Both the position numbers and the translations under genes were made by a program. From Pacificibacter marinus (lineage in GTDB: Bacteria > Pseudomonadota > Alphaproteobacteria > Rhodobacterales > Rhodobacteraceae), in the NCBI RefSeq assembly GCF_018860665.1, contig NZ_JAHKPK010000025.1, forward strand, positions 100,279 through 164,278: a stretch of 64,000 nt of DNA, read 5' to 3'. This document shows, piece by piece, positions 1-8,365 of the stretch. A model generated the notes under the pieces. The model saw nothing but the letters and a program-made list of their open reading frames with translations, ran no database searches and was not told where the DNA came from. The number at the start of each line of letters is the position of its first letter. Positions within the stretch are counted from its first letter, which is position 1.

Positions 1-783
1 AATGGCAAACGCGCGCAGTGTTTTGGCGGCGCGAAAAACCATATGATCATCATGCCGGACGCGGATCTCGACAAAGCATCTGACGCATTGATCGGCGCTG
101 GTTTTGGCGCGGCAGGCGAACGCTGTATGGCGATTTCTGTGGCTGTGCCCGTGGGCAAAGACACGGCTGACAAACTCGTTGCGAAATTGCTGCCCAAAAT
201 CGAAGCCTTGAAAGTCGGTCCTTATACGGCGGGCGACGACGTGGATTATGGGCCTGTGATCACCTCCGCATCCTTGGAACGCATCACAGGCCTTATCGCC
301 TCTGGTGTTGAGCAAGGCGCGACGCTGGCCATCGACGGGCGTGATTTCGCGTTACAAGGCTATGAGAACGGCTATTTCATCGGCCCAACACTGTTTGATG
401 ACGTGACCCCGGACATGGACATCTACAAAGAAGAAATCTTTGGCCCTGTATTGACCACAGTGCGCGCAGACAATTACGAAGACGCGCTCAAACTGGTCAT
501 GGACAACCAATACGGCAACGGCACCGCGATCTATACCGCTGACGGTGACACAGCGCGTGATTTTGCGTCTCGTGTCAATGTGGGCATGGTGGGCATCAAC
601 TTCCCGATCCCAGTGCCTTTGTCTTACTTTTCGTTCGGCGGCTGGAAAAAATCAGCCTTTGGCGATTTGAACCAATACGGTCCTGACGCGTTCAAGTTCT
701 ACACCAAGACGAAAACCGTCACATCCCGTTGGTATTCTGGCATCAAAGATGGCGCTGCGTTGAATTTCAAAGCGCTCGATTAA
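1..783 (+). CDS. mmsA: Methylmalonate-semialdehyde dehydrogenase (acylating), 3' part only
   Basis: Open from the first base of the window in frame 1, so the 5' half lies outside; about 260 of roughly 500 residues are present. The fragment carries the C-terminal half of an aldehyde dehydrogenase: GAKNHMIIMPDAD, then the catalytic cysteine in GERCMA (codon at 124-126), EEIFGPVL, and the C-terminal PIPVPLSYFSFGG segment typical of the CoA-acylating MmsA subfamily. The known reaction is NAD- and CoA-dependent oxidative decarboxylation of (methyl)malonate semialdehyde to propionyl- or acetyl-CoA in valine, inositol or beta-alanine breakdown. The gene is followed by a terminator, so it ends its transcription unit. 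Confidence 0.9.
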   Translation, partial: NGKRAQCFGGAKNHMIIMPDADLDKASDALIGAGFGAAGERCMAISVAVPVGKDTADKLVAKLLPKIEALKVGPYTAGDDVDYGPVITSASLERITGLIASGVEQGATLAIDGRDFALQGYENGYFIGPTLFDDVTPDMDIYKEEIFGPVLTTVRADNYEDALKLVMDNQYGNGTAIYTADGDTARDFASRVNVGMVGINFPIPVPLSYFSFGGWKKSAFGDLNQYGPDAFKFYTKTKTVTSRWYSGIKDGAALNFKALD

Positions 784-812
784 GCGCTAAACTACACAAA
801 TACGATTAATGA

Positions 813-841
813 GGCGGGTTGTCGTTAGAAAGCCCGCCCTT
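813..841 (+). terminator. Rho-independent terminator after mmsA
   Basis: GC-rich 8-bp stem (813-820 pairing with 831-838, one G-U) with a 10-nt loop, followed by CTTTTCT. It lies 30 nt after the mmsA stop. Confidence 0.7.
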
Positions 842-878
842 TTCTATTCAATTTCCAACATTCGTTTCAAAACAGGAT

Positions 879-906
879 TTCAGCTGAACTTGGTGACCTT
901 GTCACA
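879..906. promoter_or_regulatory. Palindromic operator candidates upstream of the DUF2892 gene
   Basis: Two adjacent dyads lie 55-82 bp before the DUF2892 start: the perfect 10-bp palindrome TTCAGCTGAA (879-888) and GTGAC-CTT-GTCAC (893-905), flanked by G and A. The second resembles a Crp-family half-site pair but with shorter spacing. The convergent neighbour encodes a Crp/Fnr protein, so it is a plausible target. No binding evidence exists beyond symmetry. Confidence 0.35.
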
Positions 907-960
907 GACAGCCCCGCGCCACTTATGCGATGTTCAATAAAACATCAGGGGAGTTACACC

Positions 961-1164
961 ATGTTTTCTAAGAATGTCGGCAAGATTGACCGTATCATCC
1001 GCATCGTCGTCGGAGTCGCGCTTTTGGCTGGGTTTGTGATCAACGCAGACGCAGCTTACCGCTGGCTCTACCTCATCGGTATCGTGCCCTTGGTCACGGG
1101 TTTGATGAGCAGTTGCGCTTTGTATTCCCTCATCGGGATCAACACCTGTAAAATCAAAAAATAA
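961..1164 (+). CDS. DUF2892 (YgaP-like) small inner-membrane protein
   Basis: 67 residues. The start at 961 is preferred over an in-frame ATG at 925 because AGGGGAG precedes it at good spacing and the protein then begins MFSKNVGKIDRIIRI, the family N-terminus. Two hydrophobic segments (about residues 14-28 and 34-52) flank a short acidic turn; SSCALYSLIGINTC near the end carries two cysteines. This domain is often found fused to or beside rhodaneses, as in E. coli YgaP. Its molecular role is not established. It converges on a Crp/Fnr gene and lies near the sox locus, which fits sulfur stress or persulfide handling, but that is inference. Confidence 0.8.
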   Translation: MFSKNVGKIDRIIRIVVGVALLAGFVINADAAYRWLYLIGIVPLVTGLMSSCALYSLIGINTCKIKK

Positions 1165-1183
1165 AGGCTCAACGCGCTTTGCG

Positions 1184-1840
1184 CTACCCTGCTTCAGACA
1201 GGGTTTCCAAAGCGCTGCGATCCGTCAACGTGACTGCGCCTCGGGCGGTGGAAACCCATCCGCGGCGCTGGAACTCTTGCAATTGCCGCGAAATCACTTC
1301 GCGTGCTGTGCCCAGCTCTGCGGCCAGTTGCGCATGGGTCGCTGACAACTTGTCATCTGGTCCTGCCAGTTCCACCAGTTTATGCGCCAGACGAATATCG
1401 ACCTTTTGAAAGGCTATTTCTTCGATCACATGGAACAAATCAGTAATGCGGCGCGAATAAGCTGAGAACACGAAATTCCGGAACGATTTCGAGCCAGCCA
1501 CAAGATCATCAAACACAATACGCGGAATCGCTACCGCTTTGACGTCGGTCTCTGCAATGCCTTCGGCGGCGTAGTTTTCATAGGCCAACAGACAGGCTGT
1601 CGTCAGCACACAGCTTTCGCCCGCATGTACGCGGTACAGGACAATCTCGCGCCCGCCTTCTGTAATCTGTTGCACACGCACGACGCCGTCCAGCAACAGC
1701 AATAGGTTTTCAGGCGAATTCCCAGGGCCAAACAGCACGGTTTTTTGGGGCAGATTCACGATCTGAGATTTCGACACCAAGGTGTTGCGCAAGCTGTCCT
1801 CAAGCTGAGACAGCCCTGCAAATCTATCAATCCAGTCCAT
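1184..1840 (-). CDS. Crp/Fnr-family transcriptional regulator with Cys-x5-Cys
   Basis: 218 residues. The N-terminal cyclic-nucleotide-binding-like beta-roll spans about residues 25-115, followed by the dimer helix and a C-terminal winged helix (about 165-205, with TAREVISRQLQEF as recognition helix). It lacks the N-terminal four-cysteine Fe-S set of FNR. Instead it has only two cysteines, C77 and C83, in GESCVLTTACLL inside the sensing domain, which suggests thiol or persulfide sensing (inference). DUF302 lies 54 bp upstream on the same strand and the DUF2892 gene converges on it. The ligand is unknown. Confidence 0.85.
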   Translation of the reverse strand: MDWIDRFAGLSQLEDSLRNTLVSKSQIVNLPQKTVLFGPGNSPENLLLLLDGVVRVQQITEGGREIVLYRVHAGESCVLTTACLLAYENYAAEGIAETDVKAVAIPRIVFDDLVAGSKSFRNFVFSAYSRRITDLFHVIEEIAFQKVDIRLAHKLVELAGPDDKLSATHAQLAAELGTAREVISRQLQEFQRRGWVSTARGAVTLTDRSALETLSEAG

Positions 1841-1894
1841 AGTCGCCTTTGCCTTTGTGCATAACCAAAACGGCTATGTTCATTGCCTTGTTGT

Positions 1895-2329
1895 TTAAAA
1901 CGACGTGGCCTCTGTCACAATTTCAGTCAACAAGTCTTCAACCATTTGCATCGGGCCTTCGGGATAGTCACGATGACCTATTGTCACCTTACCTGCTTGG
2001 TCGGCAACGAAAATAGAAAATGGACAATGTACGATGTTCATCGGGTCCGCTTCCATCACCTTGCGCGACACTACGGCTGAGCAAAATAAAAATATATCTG
2101 CGTTGTCGAACAGAACCACATCAGACCCCACGGTCTCACGGGTGCGTTCCAACATTTCGCCTGTGTGCGAGCGGTAGTCGATCACCAAACCTTTTGACAC
2201 GATGGCGTCTTCAACCGCGAATGCCGCGTCCTCGAACGTGCCATCGTAGTCATATAAAATCGCCTCACCGGCGCTGGCTTGTGAGGCAATTCCGAAACTC
2301 AGAACGAGAGCTAACAGATTATTTCTCAT
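1895..2329 (-). CDS. DUF302-family periplasmic protein
   Basis: 144 residues from the ATG at 2329, which follows AAAGGA; an upstream in-frame start at 2410 would add 27 unlike residues that overlap the sox terminator. A signal peptide (about 1-21, ending ASQASA) is followed by a DUF302 domain with FLFCSAVVSRKVMEADPMNIVHCPFSIFVAD. The fold is known but the function is not. DUF302 genes commonly sit near sulfur oxidation and heavy-metal genes. It lies directly downstream of the sox operon terminator and upstream of the Crp/Fnr gene on the same strand. Confidence 0.8.
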   Translation of the reverse strand: MRNNLLALVLSFGIASQASAGEAILYDYDGTFEDAAFAVEDAIVSKGLVIDYRSHTGEMLERTRETVGSDVVLFDNADIFLFCSAVVSRKVMEADPMNIVHCPFSIFVADQAGKVTIGHRDYPEGPMQMVEDLLTEIVTEATSF

Positions 2330-2347
2330 GACAAAATCCTTTCTAGC

Positions 2348-2367
2348 TTGATCATAGCATAGATCAA
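2348..2367. promoter_or_regulatory. Inverted repeat TTGATC-N8-GATCAA upstream of the DUF302 gene
   Basis: Perfect 6-bp arms separated by 8 bp, 19 bp before the DUF302 start and just after the sox terminator. Spacing excludes a standard FNR box (TTGAT-N4-ATCAA). It is a candidate operator for a local regulator. Confidence 0.35.
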
Positions 2368-2381
2368 CGCTGCAAACGAAT

Positions 2382-2404
2382 AAAGGCGGCATCACGCCGC
2401 CTTT
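2382..2404 (-). terminator. Terminator of the soxXYZABCD operon
   Basis: Perfect 9-bp stem AAAGGCGGC/GCCGCCTTT (2382-2390 with 2396-2404), 5-nt loop, ending in TTTATT on the minus strand, 20 nt after the soxD stop. Confidence 0.8.
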
Positions 2405-2424
2405 GTCCAAAGATCGCTCAAAAA

Positions 2425-3480
2425 TTACTGCGACACAGATTTCAAATATTCAATCACAGATGCAATTTCACTGTCCTTTTTCAGGCCTGCAAAACTCATC
2501 TTTGTTTTCTTGAACACGGATTTCGGTTTGGCCAAGAACTCTGATATCAAAGCCTCATCCCAAACACGGCCTGCGTCTTTTGCCGCCAATAGGTCATTGG
2601 AATATTTAAACCCATCCACATGGGCGACGGATGCCCCAACCACGCCGTTCAACATCGGCCCGACCCTGTTTTTTGCGCCCTCGCCCACTTGGTGACAGGC
2701 TTTGCATTTTTTAAAGACCTTTTCACCAGCTGCCGCCAGATCGGCGTCAAAGGCTGCGATGACCGCTGGAGATTCTTCAGTCGTGACAGGAGCCACCTCA
2801 ACAGCGGCTTCTTGCACCGGTTCAACCACGGTGTCAGGCGTGTCTTCTATTGGCGTCACATCCAACACAGCGGCGCGCATGGTGATCTCGACCGTATCTT
2901 TACAATTCTCATAACAGGCCGTCTCAGATGTAAAATGCGCGTATTCGGTGACAGTGCGGTCATCGACGATAAAACCGCCAGCATTCGGCATTTCAACGTC
3001 AAGAAAGTTCTCATTCGAGAGGACAAAATCGTCATCCACCAGATCGTTGGAATACAGTATATAGGCGACCATGGCATAGACATCGTCATCCGATAGGGTC
3101 TGCGCCCCGCCGAAGGGCATAGAACGGCGGATATAATCGTAAGTTGTTGACAGATATGGCCAATATGACCCTATCGTTTTCACGGGGTCTTCGCGATCCA
3201 AGGTGTTCATGCCCCCCGAAAGCTTAGGCCAATTGTCCACGCCTTCGGCAAACTCACCGTGGCAACTTGCACAAGTCTCAGAGAAAATCTCTTCGCCATA
3301 TTCAACAGAGCCAGATCCAACAGGCAGCCCCGTGCCATCGGGCGCGATGTCTTTGTCCCAAGCCGCGATTTCCTCAGGCAGTGCGACACGCCCCACCCCA
3401 AGGCCTGCGGCCAGAACGGGCGCGCTAAGGCAGCCAGTGGTGATCGCCGTTACAAGTGCCAGTTTAAGATACTTCGACAT
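2425..3480 (-). CDS. soxD: SoxD, diheme cytochrome c subunit of sulfane dehydrogenase SoxCD
   Basis: 351 residues from the ATG at 3480; the longer frame to 3636 lies inside soxC and is not used. Signal peptide (about 1-24), then two c-type heme sites, CASCH at 70-74 in the N-terminal SoxD domain and CKACH at 259-263 in a cytochrome-c2-like C-terminal domain with a KMSFAGL methionine ligand. A Pro/Glu/Val-rich linker (about 205-245) joins them. SoxD accepts electrons from the molybdoprotein SoxC, which oxidises the SoxY-bound sulfane sulfur in the periplasm. The soxC stop overlaps its start by 17 bp, so translation is probably coupled. Confidence 0.95.
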   Translation of the reverse strand: MSKYLKLALVTAITTGCLSAPVLAAGLGVGRVALPEEIAAWDKDIAPDGTGLPVGSGSVEYGEEIFSETCASCHGEFAEGVDNWPKLSGGMNTLDREDPVKTIGSYWPYLSTTYDYIRRSMPFGGAQTLSDDDVYAMVAYILYSNDLVDDDFVLSNENFLDVEMPNAGGFIVDDRTVTEYAHFTSETACYENCKDTVEITMRAAVLDVTPIEDTPDTVVEPVQEAAVEVAPVTTEESPAVIAAFDADLAAAGEKVFKKCKACHQVGEGAKNRVGPMLNGVVGASVAHVDGFKYSNDLLAAKDAGRVWDEALISEFLAKPKSVFKKTKMSFAGLKKDSEIASVIEYLKSVSQ

Positions 3481-4759
3481 TTTCGGCCTCCCCGTTTGCT
3501 TTGACCCACCACGTTTGAATGCAGTTGTTATGATAAACCGAATTGAGCCCACGCACCTCGCGCAGCTGCGTTTTAGTCGGTTGCACATAGCCGGTGTCGT
3601 CATGGGCGCGGCTTTGCAGATACATTTCTGAGCCATCCCAATCGATATCCAAATAGAACCGTGTCAGCGCCATCGGCTGACCGGGGGCGGCCAAACGGGC
3701 CTTTTGCCACGTTTTGCCGCCATCAATCGTCACATCAACCCCAATGATGGCCCCACGGCCAGACCACGCTAGACCTGTGATCACCAAAGGCCCTTTGCCA
3801 TGCGCGATCGGCGCTTGTGGACTGGGCGAGGTAACGACAGATTTGGCATCCATCACCCATGTCCATTTGCGCGCTGTGCCGTCTTCTAATGTGTCAGTGT
3901 ATTTCGACGTTTCTTCACGCGATTCAATGGCTTGATCGGTGATCTCAATACGGCGCAACCATTTGATCCACATATTGCCTTCCCAACCGGGCACGACCAA
4001 ACGCACCGGATAGCCGTGCTCTTTACGCAGGGCTTCGCCATTGGCTTTGAAGGCTATCATCACATCATCAAGCGCCTTTTCCAGCGGAATAGAGCGCCCG
4101 TTTGATGAGGCATCTGCCCCCTCGACGTAAACCCATTTGTCTTTGAAATCACCTGCGGCAGTCAGGCCCGCCTCGTTCAGCAAGCTACGCAAAGATACGC
4201 CCGAATATTCCATATTATGGATCATGCCATGGGTGAACTGCGCGCCATTCAACTGCGCGCCCGCCCATTCCATGCCAGTGTTGGCAGCACATTCCAAAAA
4301 GAACGTCTTGTTGATGCGGGGGAAGCGTTCCAAATCGGCATAGGTGAACACAAGCGGAGTATCGACCAATCCGTGGATCATCAAGCGATAGTCACTTTTG
4401 CTCAGCTCAATCGCCCCAGAGTGATGCCGTTCAAACGCGCAGCCTTGGGGCGTGATCGTGCCATCAAGGGCATGAATAGGGGTAAAATTGATCGATGAAA
4501 TCGTGTCTGCCGTGAGCCAAGCCACATTGCGACGGATCACATCGCTTTCAAATTCGATGGGCAATCCGTAAGGCGTCGCATCAACCCCATCCCCCGTGCC
4601 TGAAGCCCAATCTTGAACCTCGGTGATCAGTGGATCGGGGATATCTTGACCACTGGCGGCACTGGCGGCAAGCCCCGCGCCCGTGGCCGCCGCCCCACGC
4701 AAAAACGCGCGCCGCGATGGGGCTTGAATTAGTGTCGTTTCAATCCGTTTGTCAGTCAT
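3464..4759 (-). CDS. soxC: SoxC, molybdenum-cofactor sulfane dehydrogenase subunit
   Basis: 431 residues from the ATG at 4759 behind GGGAG; an upstream ATG at 4792 is less likely. A Tat signal is visible (SRRAFLRG, 15-22), so the folded Mo protein is exported. The sulfite-oxidase fold follows, with the molybdenum ligand C157 in FLECAANTG and the C-terminal Mo-co dimerisation domain (about 300-420). With SoxD it removes six electrons from the sulfane sulfur on SoxY, so its presence predicts complete oxidation of thiosulfate to sulfate without stored sulfur globules (established for SoxCD-containing bacteria). Confidence 0.96.
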   Translation of the reverse strand: MTDKRIETTLIQAPSRRAFLRGAAATGAGLAASAASGQDIPDPLITEVQDWASGTGDGVDATPYGLPIEFESDVIRRNVAWLTADTISSINFTPIHALDGTITPQGCAFERHHSGAIELSKSDYRLMIHGLVDTPLVFTYADLERFPRINKTFFLECAANTGMEWAGAQLNGAQFTHGMIHNMEYSGVSLRSLLNEAGLTAAGDFKDKWVYVEGADASSNGRSIPLEKALDDVMIAFKANGEALRKEHGYPVRLVVPGWEGNMWIKWLRRIEITDQAIESREETSKYTDTLEDGTARKWTWVMDAKSVVTSPSPQAPIAHGKGPLVITGLAWSGRGAIIGVDVTIDGGKTWQKARLAAPGQPMALTRFYLDIDWDGSEMYLQSRAHDDTGYVQPTKTQLREVRGLNSVYHNNCIQTWWVKANGEAENVEVS

Positions 4760-4854
4760 GGGGATGTCTCCCTTATGCATTCTTTCATTCAACTATGTGA
4801 ATGAAACTGAGGTTTAAAAACCGCCCTGCCAGATCGGCAAGACGGCCAATAGAT

Positions 4855-6552
4855 TTAAGCGCCGACGACTTTCACCGAGGTGTTCTCGGTCGGGTGCACG
4901 GTGCCAATTTTGCGAATATGATCTTCGACCACATTCCAGATTTCGGGACCTTCAGTGCCCTCATTGACGGATGCCCAGCCCGCAACGACATATGATTTCG
5001 AAGGGTCCAGTTGCTCACCGGTTTTCAGCATAGTGATGTCCGAAATTCGCGACCCCTGCGGTTTGGTCACATCGATACGGTAGCCAAGCCCACCAAGGCG
5101 CACCATATCGCCACCCTGCTGATAATAGGGGTCAGGATTAAAGATATTATCGGCCACATCTTCCATGATCGTTTTGATCAATTCACCTGTCATTTCAGTG
5201 CGATAAACATTGGGGTAAGTCATTGAGGTGGTGTTAAAGATGTCCTCGCGGGTGATCTGATCGCCGGGCATCAATGACGGCCCCCAACGCACGCCAGGGC
5301 TGAGCGCGATGTCAGCCTCGCGTTCAGACAACAGCGCGTCACAAATCAGATCATCCCATGTGCCGTTGAAATTGCCACGACGGTACAAAACGCCATCAGT
5401 TTCGCCAATCACTTCGGACATGGCTGCCTCATATGGGGCGCGCTGTGCGTCGATCAATTCGGTGACAGCTTTGTCAGGCTCGATCACGTCAGAGAAAATA
5501 GGGATCAACTTATGTCGGAAGCCCATCATCCGGCCATCGCGCACATCCAAATCCACACGAGACACAAATTTTCCGTTGGACCCAGAGGCGACGATGATCG
5601 TCTCGCCCACCAAAACAGGTTCCGGCAAGGCGTCATGGGTGTGCCCCGACAAGACAACATCGATGCCTTTGACCAGTCCAGCCATTTTTTTGTCCACGTC
5701 AAAGCCGTTGTGCGACAACAGAACCACCAATTCGGCCCCCTGCCCACGCACCTCGTCAACGACCTCTTGCATGCGCTCTGTGCGGATGCCGAATGAATAT
5801 TCGGGGAACATCCAACCGGGGTTGGCGATGGGCATGTAAGGAAAAGCCTGCCCGATGACAGCGATTTTCACCCCGCCACGTACGAAGAATTTGTAAGGCT
5901 CGAAATCCTCGGCAGGCTCGTCCCATTCCGCGTCATAGATATTGGCACCCAAGGCAGCGAACGGCAAGTCCTGCACAATATCGCGCACACGATCAGACCC
6001 CAGTGTGAATTCCCAGTGAAAGGTCATCGCATCAGGTTTCAGCGCGTTCATCACATTGACCATGTCTTGGCCTTCGGTGTGATAACAGGTGTAGGACCCA
6101 TGCCATGTGTCCCCTCCATCCAGCAGCAACGCATCGGGGCGCGCAGCGCGGATCGAATTGATCACGGTCGACACGCGGTCTAAACCGCCCACTTTGCCAT
6201 AGGTCTGTCCCAAAGCTGCGAAATCATCGGACGTCAGCGCATAATGAGACGCTGATCCGTCATCGATGCCGTAAAGCTTGCGAAAATCCGCACCGGTGAT
6301 ATGCGGCACTTGGCCTTTGTTGTCGCCCACACCGATATTGATGCTGGGTTCGCGAAAATGGATCGGTTTAAGCTGCGCATGGATGTCGGTCACATGAATC
6401 AAAGACACATTGCCAAAAGTGTCAAAATCCAACAACTGATCTTGGGTCAAAAGCTGTTGCGCAGCCAAACGCGACCAATCGCCAAATCCTGACGCACCAA
6501 CCACGGCAGAAGCGGCCATGGACACCTGAAGAAAATCACGACGATTGATCAT
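4855..6552 (-). CDS. soxB: SoxB, dimanganese thiosulfohydrolase
   Basis: 565 residues from the ATG at 6552, which follows CGGAG. A Tat-like signal (MINRRDFLQV) precedes a calcineurin-type metallophosphatase domain with DIHAQ (D56, H58), LDGGDTWHGS (D148), LSHNGFD and SGHTHDALP, then a 5'-nucleotidase C-terminal domain (about 370-530). SoxB hydrolyses the terminal sulfonate from the SoxY-bound cysteine intermediates to release sulfate in the periplasm. The gene is 95 bp downstream of soxC's partner region and separated from soxA by a strong hairpin, so its expression may be set lower than that of soxXYZA. Confidence 0.96.
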   Translation of the reverse strand: MINRRDFLQVSMAASAVVGASGFGDWSRLAAQQLLTQDQLLDFDTFGNVSLIHVTDIHAQLKPIHFREPSINIGVGDNKGQVPHITGADFRKLYGIDDGSASHYALTSDDFAALGQTYGKVGGLDRVSTVINSIRAARPDALLLDGGDTWHGSYTCYHTEGQDMVNVMNALKPDAMTFHWEFTLGSDRVRDIVQDLPFAALGANIYDAEWDEPAEDFEPYKFFVRGGVKIAVIGQAFPYMPIANPGWMFPEYSFGIRTERMQEVVDEVRGQGAELVVLLSHNGFDVDKKMAGLVKGIDVVLSGHTHDALPEPVLVGETIIVASGSNGKFVSRVDLDVRDGRMMGFRHKLIPIFSDVIEPDKAVTELIDAQRAPYEAAMSEVIGETDGVLYRRGNFNGTWDDLICDALLSEREADIALSPGVRWGPSLMPGDQITREDIFNTTSMTYPNVYRTEMTGELIKTIMEDVADNIFNPDPYYQQGGDMVRLGGLGYRIDVTKPQGSRISDITMLKTGEQLDPSKSYVVAGWASVNEGTEGPEIWNVVEDHIRKIGTVHPTENTSVKVVGA

Positions 6553-6620
6553 ATTTGGCTCCGAAAATCGCAAGGGTCGCGCGCGACCTCTTATGCGTAA
6601 ACTTGAATATATAATTAGAA

Positions 6621-6659
6621 AGAAGACCCCGCTCAGACATATCTCTGGCGGGGTCTTCT
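6621..6659 (-). terminator. Intra-operon hairpin between soxA and soxB
   Basis: Perfect 12-bp stem (6621-6632 with 6648-6659), 15-nt loop. In the minus direction it is followed by TTCTAATTATATT, an imperfect U tract. It looks like a partial terminator or mRNA-end stabiliser that would let soxXYZA be expressed above soxBCD. Confidence 0.65.
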
Positions 6660-6664
6660 ATGAC

Positions 6665-7525
6665 TTAGTTGCGCACAGACGGTCCCTCGACCGACAGTCC
6701 ATTGCCACGTGACGCGACATACAACTCAAGTGCAACGAACTCAGGCGAACCAGCGTTAAAGGTCTCGGCGCGCGTGTCGCGGATACAGCCTTTAAAGCGT
6801 GAATGCGACCCGTTGAGCTTGGTGTTTTTCAAACGATATGTTGGAAAACCGTTGATCTGACCTTGCGACAGATGATCGGCGCGGATCATATTGCCATAAT
6901 TGTCTTCGTGACAATTGGCACAAGACAATTCAAGCTGACCAAAACGCGTGTAATACATCTCTTTGCCCTGCTCCCATGTGGATTGAGCAGGCCCATCGAT
7001 CGCAACATTGATCGGTGTGCCGCGCGCCGCAACCGCAAGCATAGCTTCAAAATTCAACATTGCAGCGCTGTCGTACTTCTCTGGCTCCGCACCCATTTGC
7101 GTCGTCAAACAATCGTTGATCTGCATCTGAATAGTACGAACTTCGCCCGCGCTTTCATTCCATTTCGGATATGTGGCACGCACTGTGGACAGGCTTTCAG
7201 GACCGTTATGACAATCAGCGCAGGCTTTGCCCTCTGACCCCATAACCGTCTCAAATTGGTCAAGGCCAACTTCAGCGCCCAACATGCCGGGATTGTCAAA
7301 ATCATCCATTTGCATCGCTTGCGTCCCATCCGAACGAAAGCGCCATCCAGATAGAATTTCGTCAAGACTGTCTGACAAATGGGCTGGCGCGGCGGTTTTG
7401 GTAACGATCTCTAGCTCGCCATTGATGACCAGTTCGGCCTCTTCATCTGCAAGCACAGGTGCTGCAAATACCAAAGCCGAAAGCGCCGCCGTGCCAAGCA
7501 CTCTGCTAAGCAATTTCGTTTTCAT
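6665..7525 (-). CDS. soxA: SoxA, diheme cytochrome c subunit of SoxAX
   Basis: 286 residues with a signal peptide (about 1-26). Two heme-binding sites are present, CADCH (102-106) and CANCH (202-206), so this is the diheme SoxA type. C247 in KGCIRDTR is the position of the cysteine persulfide heme ligand at the active site. SoxAX oxidatively joins thiosulfate to the SoxY C-terminal cysteine. A strong GGGAGGAG site precedes the start and soxZ lies 26 bp upstream. Confidence 0.96.
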   Translation of the reverse strand: MKTKLLSRVLGTAALSALVFAAPVLADEEAELVINGELEIVTKTAAPAHLSDSLDEILSGWRFRSDGTQAMQMDDFDNPGMLGAEVGLDQFETVMGSEGKACADCHNGPESLSTVRATYPKWNESAGEVRTIQMQINDCLTTQMGAEPEKYDSAAMLNFEAMLAVAARGTPINVAIDGPAQSTWEQGKEMYYTRFGQLELSCANCHEDNYGNMIRADHLSQGQINGFPTYRLKNTKLNGSHSRFKGCIRDTRAETFNAGSPEFVALELYVASRGNGLSVEGPSVRN

Positions 7526-7551
7526 GCGTGTCTCCTCCCTAAGCGCTTGGT

Positions 7552-7881
7552 TTATGCGATTGCGATAGCTTTAGCGTCTTCATAGATATCGCCGTCATCG
7601 TCATACCAAGTGAATTTAAATTCGCCAGCTTCGGGAACCAAAGCGTCGAATTCGAAATATGGATTGGTCGAAATGGCCGCTTCCATTTTAATATCGATCA
7701 CGGACTGACCGTTGAAATCGCAGGTAAAACGGTTGATGATCGAACGCGGAATGATGTTGCCATCACCGTCTTTGCGTTGACCAGATTCCATGATGTGAGA
7801 GATGAGTGTCTTGATGGTGATTGTCTCGCCAGCTGCTGCCGACTTGGGGACTTTCACGCGGGGTTTTACACCTGATGCCAT
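7552..7881 (-). CDS. soxZ: SoxZ, sulfur carrier partner subunit
   Basis: 109 residues with no signal peptide, as usual because SoxZ is co-exported with Tat-borne SoxY. The immunoglobulin-like SoxZ fold is recognisable by PRVKVPKSA at the start, HIMESGQRKD and the C-terminal FKFTWYDDDGDIYEDAK. It forms the SoxYZ heterodimer that carries the oxidation intermediates between SoxAX, SoxB and SoxCD. GGAGACC precedes the ATG and soxY ends 30 bp upstream. Confidence 0.96.
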   Translation of the reverse strand: MASGVKPRVKVPKSAAAGETITIKTLISHIMESGQRKDGDGNIIPRSIINRFTCDFNGQSVIDIKMEAAISTNPYFEFDALVPEAGEFKFTWYDDDGDIYEDAKAIAIA

Positions 7882-7911
7882 TGATAGGGTCTCCTAGATT
7901 AGTCGGTTAAG

Positions 7912-8328
7912 TTAGCCGCCGCAGCCGCCGATGGTTACTTTGACAGTGCTCGATGCTTTCACAAAAGAACCATCTGCCATTTTGGCAATCGCAACAACGT
8001 CTTGCGTCCCCGCCAAACGCATCCGCGTAGACGCAGATTGCGACCCAGCCAATGGACCAAAGTTAAAGGTCGCCACGCCAGGTGTCGGGTTTGCGGTCGC
8101 CAAAACCATAATAGAAACGGCCCCAGGCGCATCAACTGACACAGGCACAGTGTTGCCGTTTTCAGCAATCTCAGGTGCGGTCAAAGTGATACCACCAGAA
8201 CCGATTTCTGCACCACCCGTAAAGGCGGCAATCGCATCGTCAGCGGCAGCAACAGCGCGCAAAGGCAATAATGAAGCAGCCGTCGCCCCAAGCCCAAGCG
8301 CAAGAGCGTCACGTCGTGTGAGATTCAT
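7912..8328 (-). CDS. soxY: SoxY, covalent sulfur carrier protein
   Basis: 138 residues. A Tat signal (TRRDALALG) is followed by an Ig-like domain and the diagnostic C-terminal GGCGG arm (134-138), whose cysteine carries thiosulfate-derived sulfur on a flexible swinging arm. The protein acts in the periplasm with SoxZ. GAGGAG precedes the start, and the gene lies 37 bp after soxX. Confidence 0.97.
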   Translation of the reverse strand: MNLTRRDALALGLGATAASLLPLRAVAAADDAIAAFTGGAEIGSGGITLTAPEIAENGNTVPVSVDAPGAVSIMVLATANPTPGVATFNFGPLAGSQSASTRMRLAGTQDVVAIAKMADGSFVKASSTVKVTIGGCGG

Positions 8329-8365
8329 AGTGTTCTCCTCAAAAATTCCAGCCAGCTCAAAGCGA

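Noticed and set aside
2348-2367. FNR box
   Set aside because: Half-sites are 8-10 bp apart instead of 4, so FNR geometry fails; it is kept only as an unassigned repeat.
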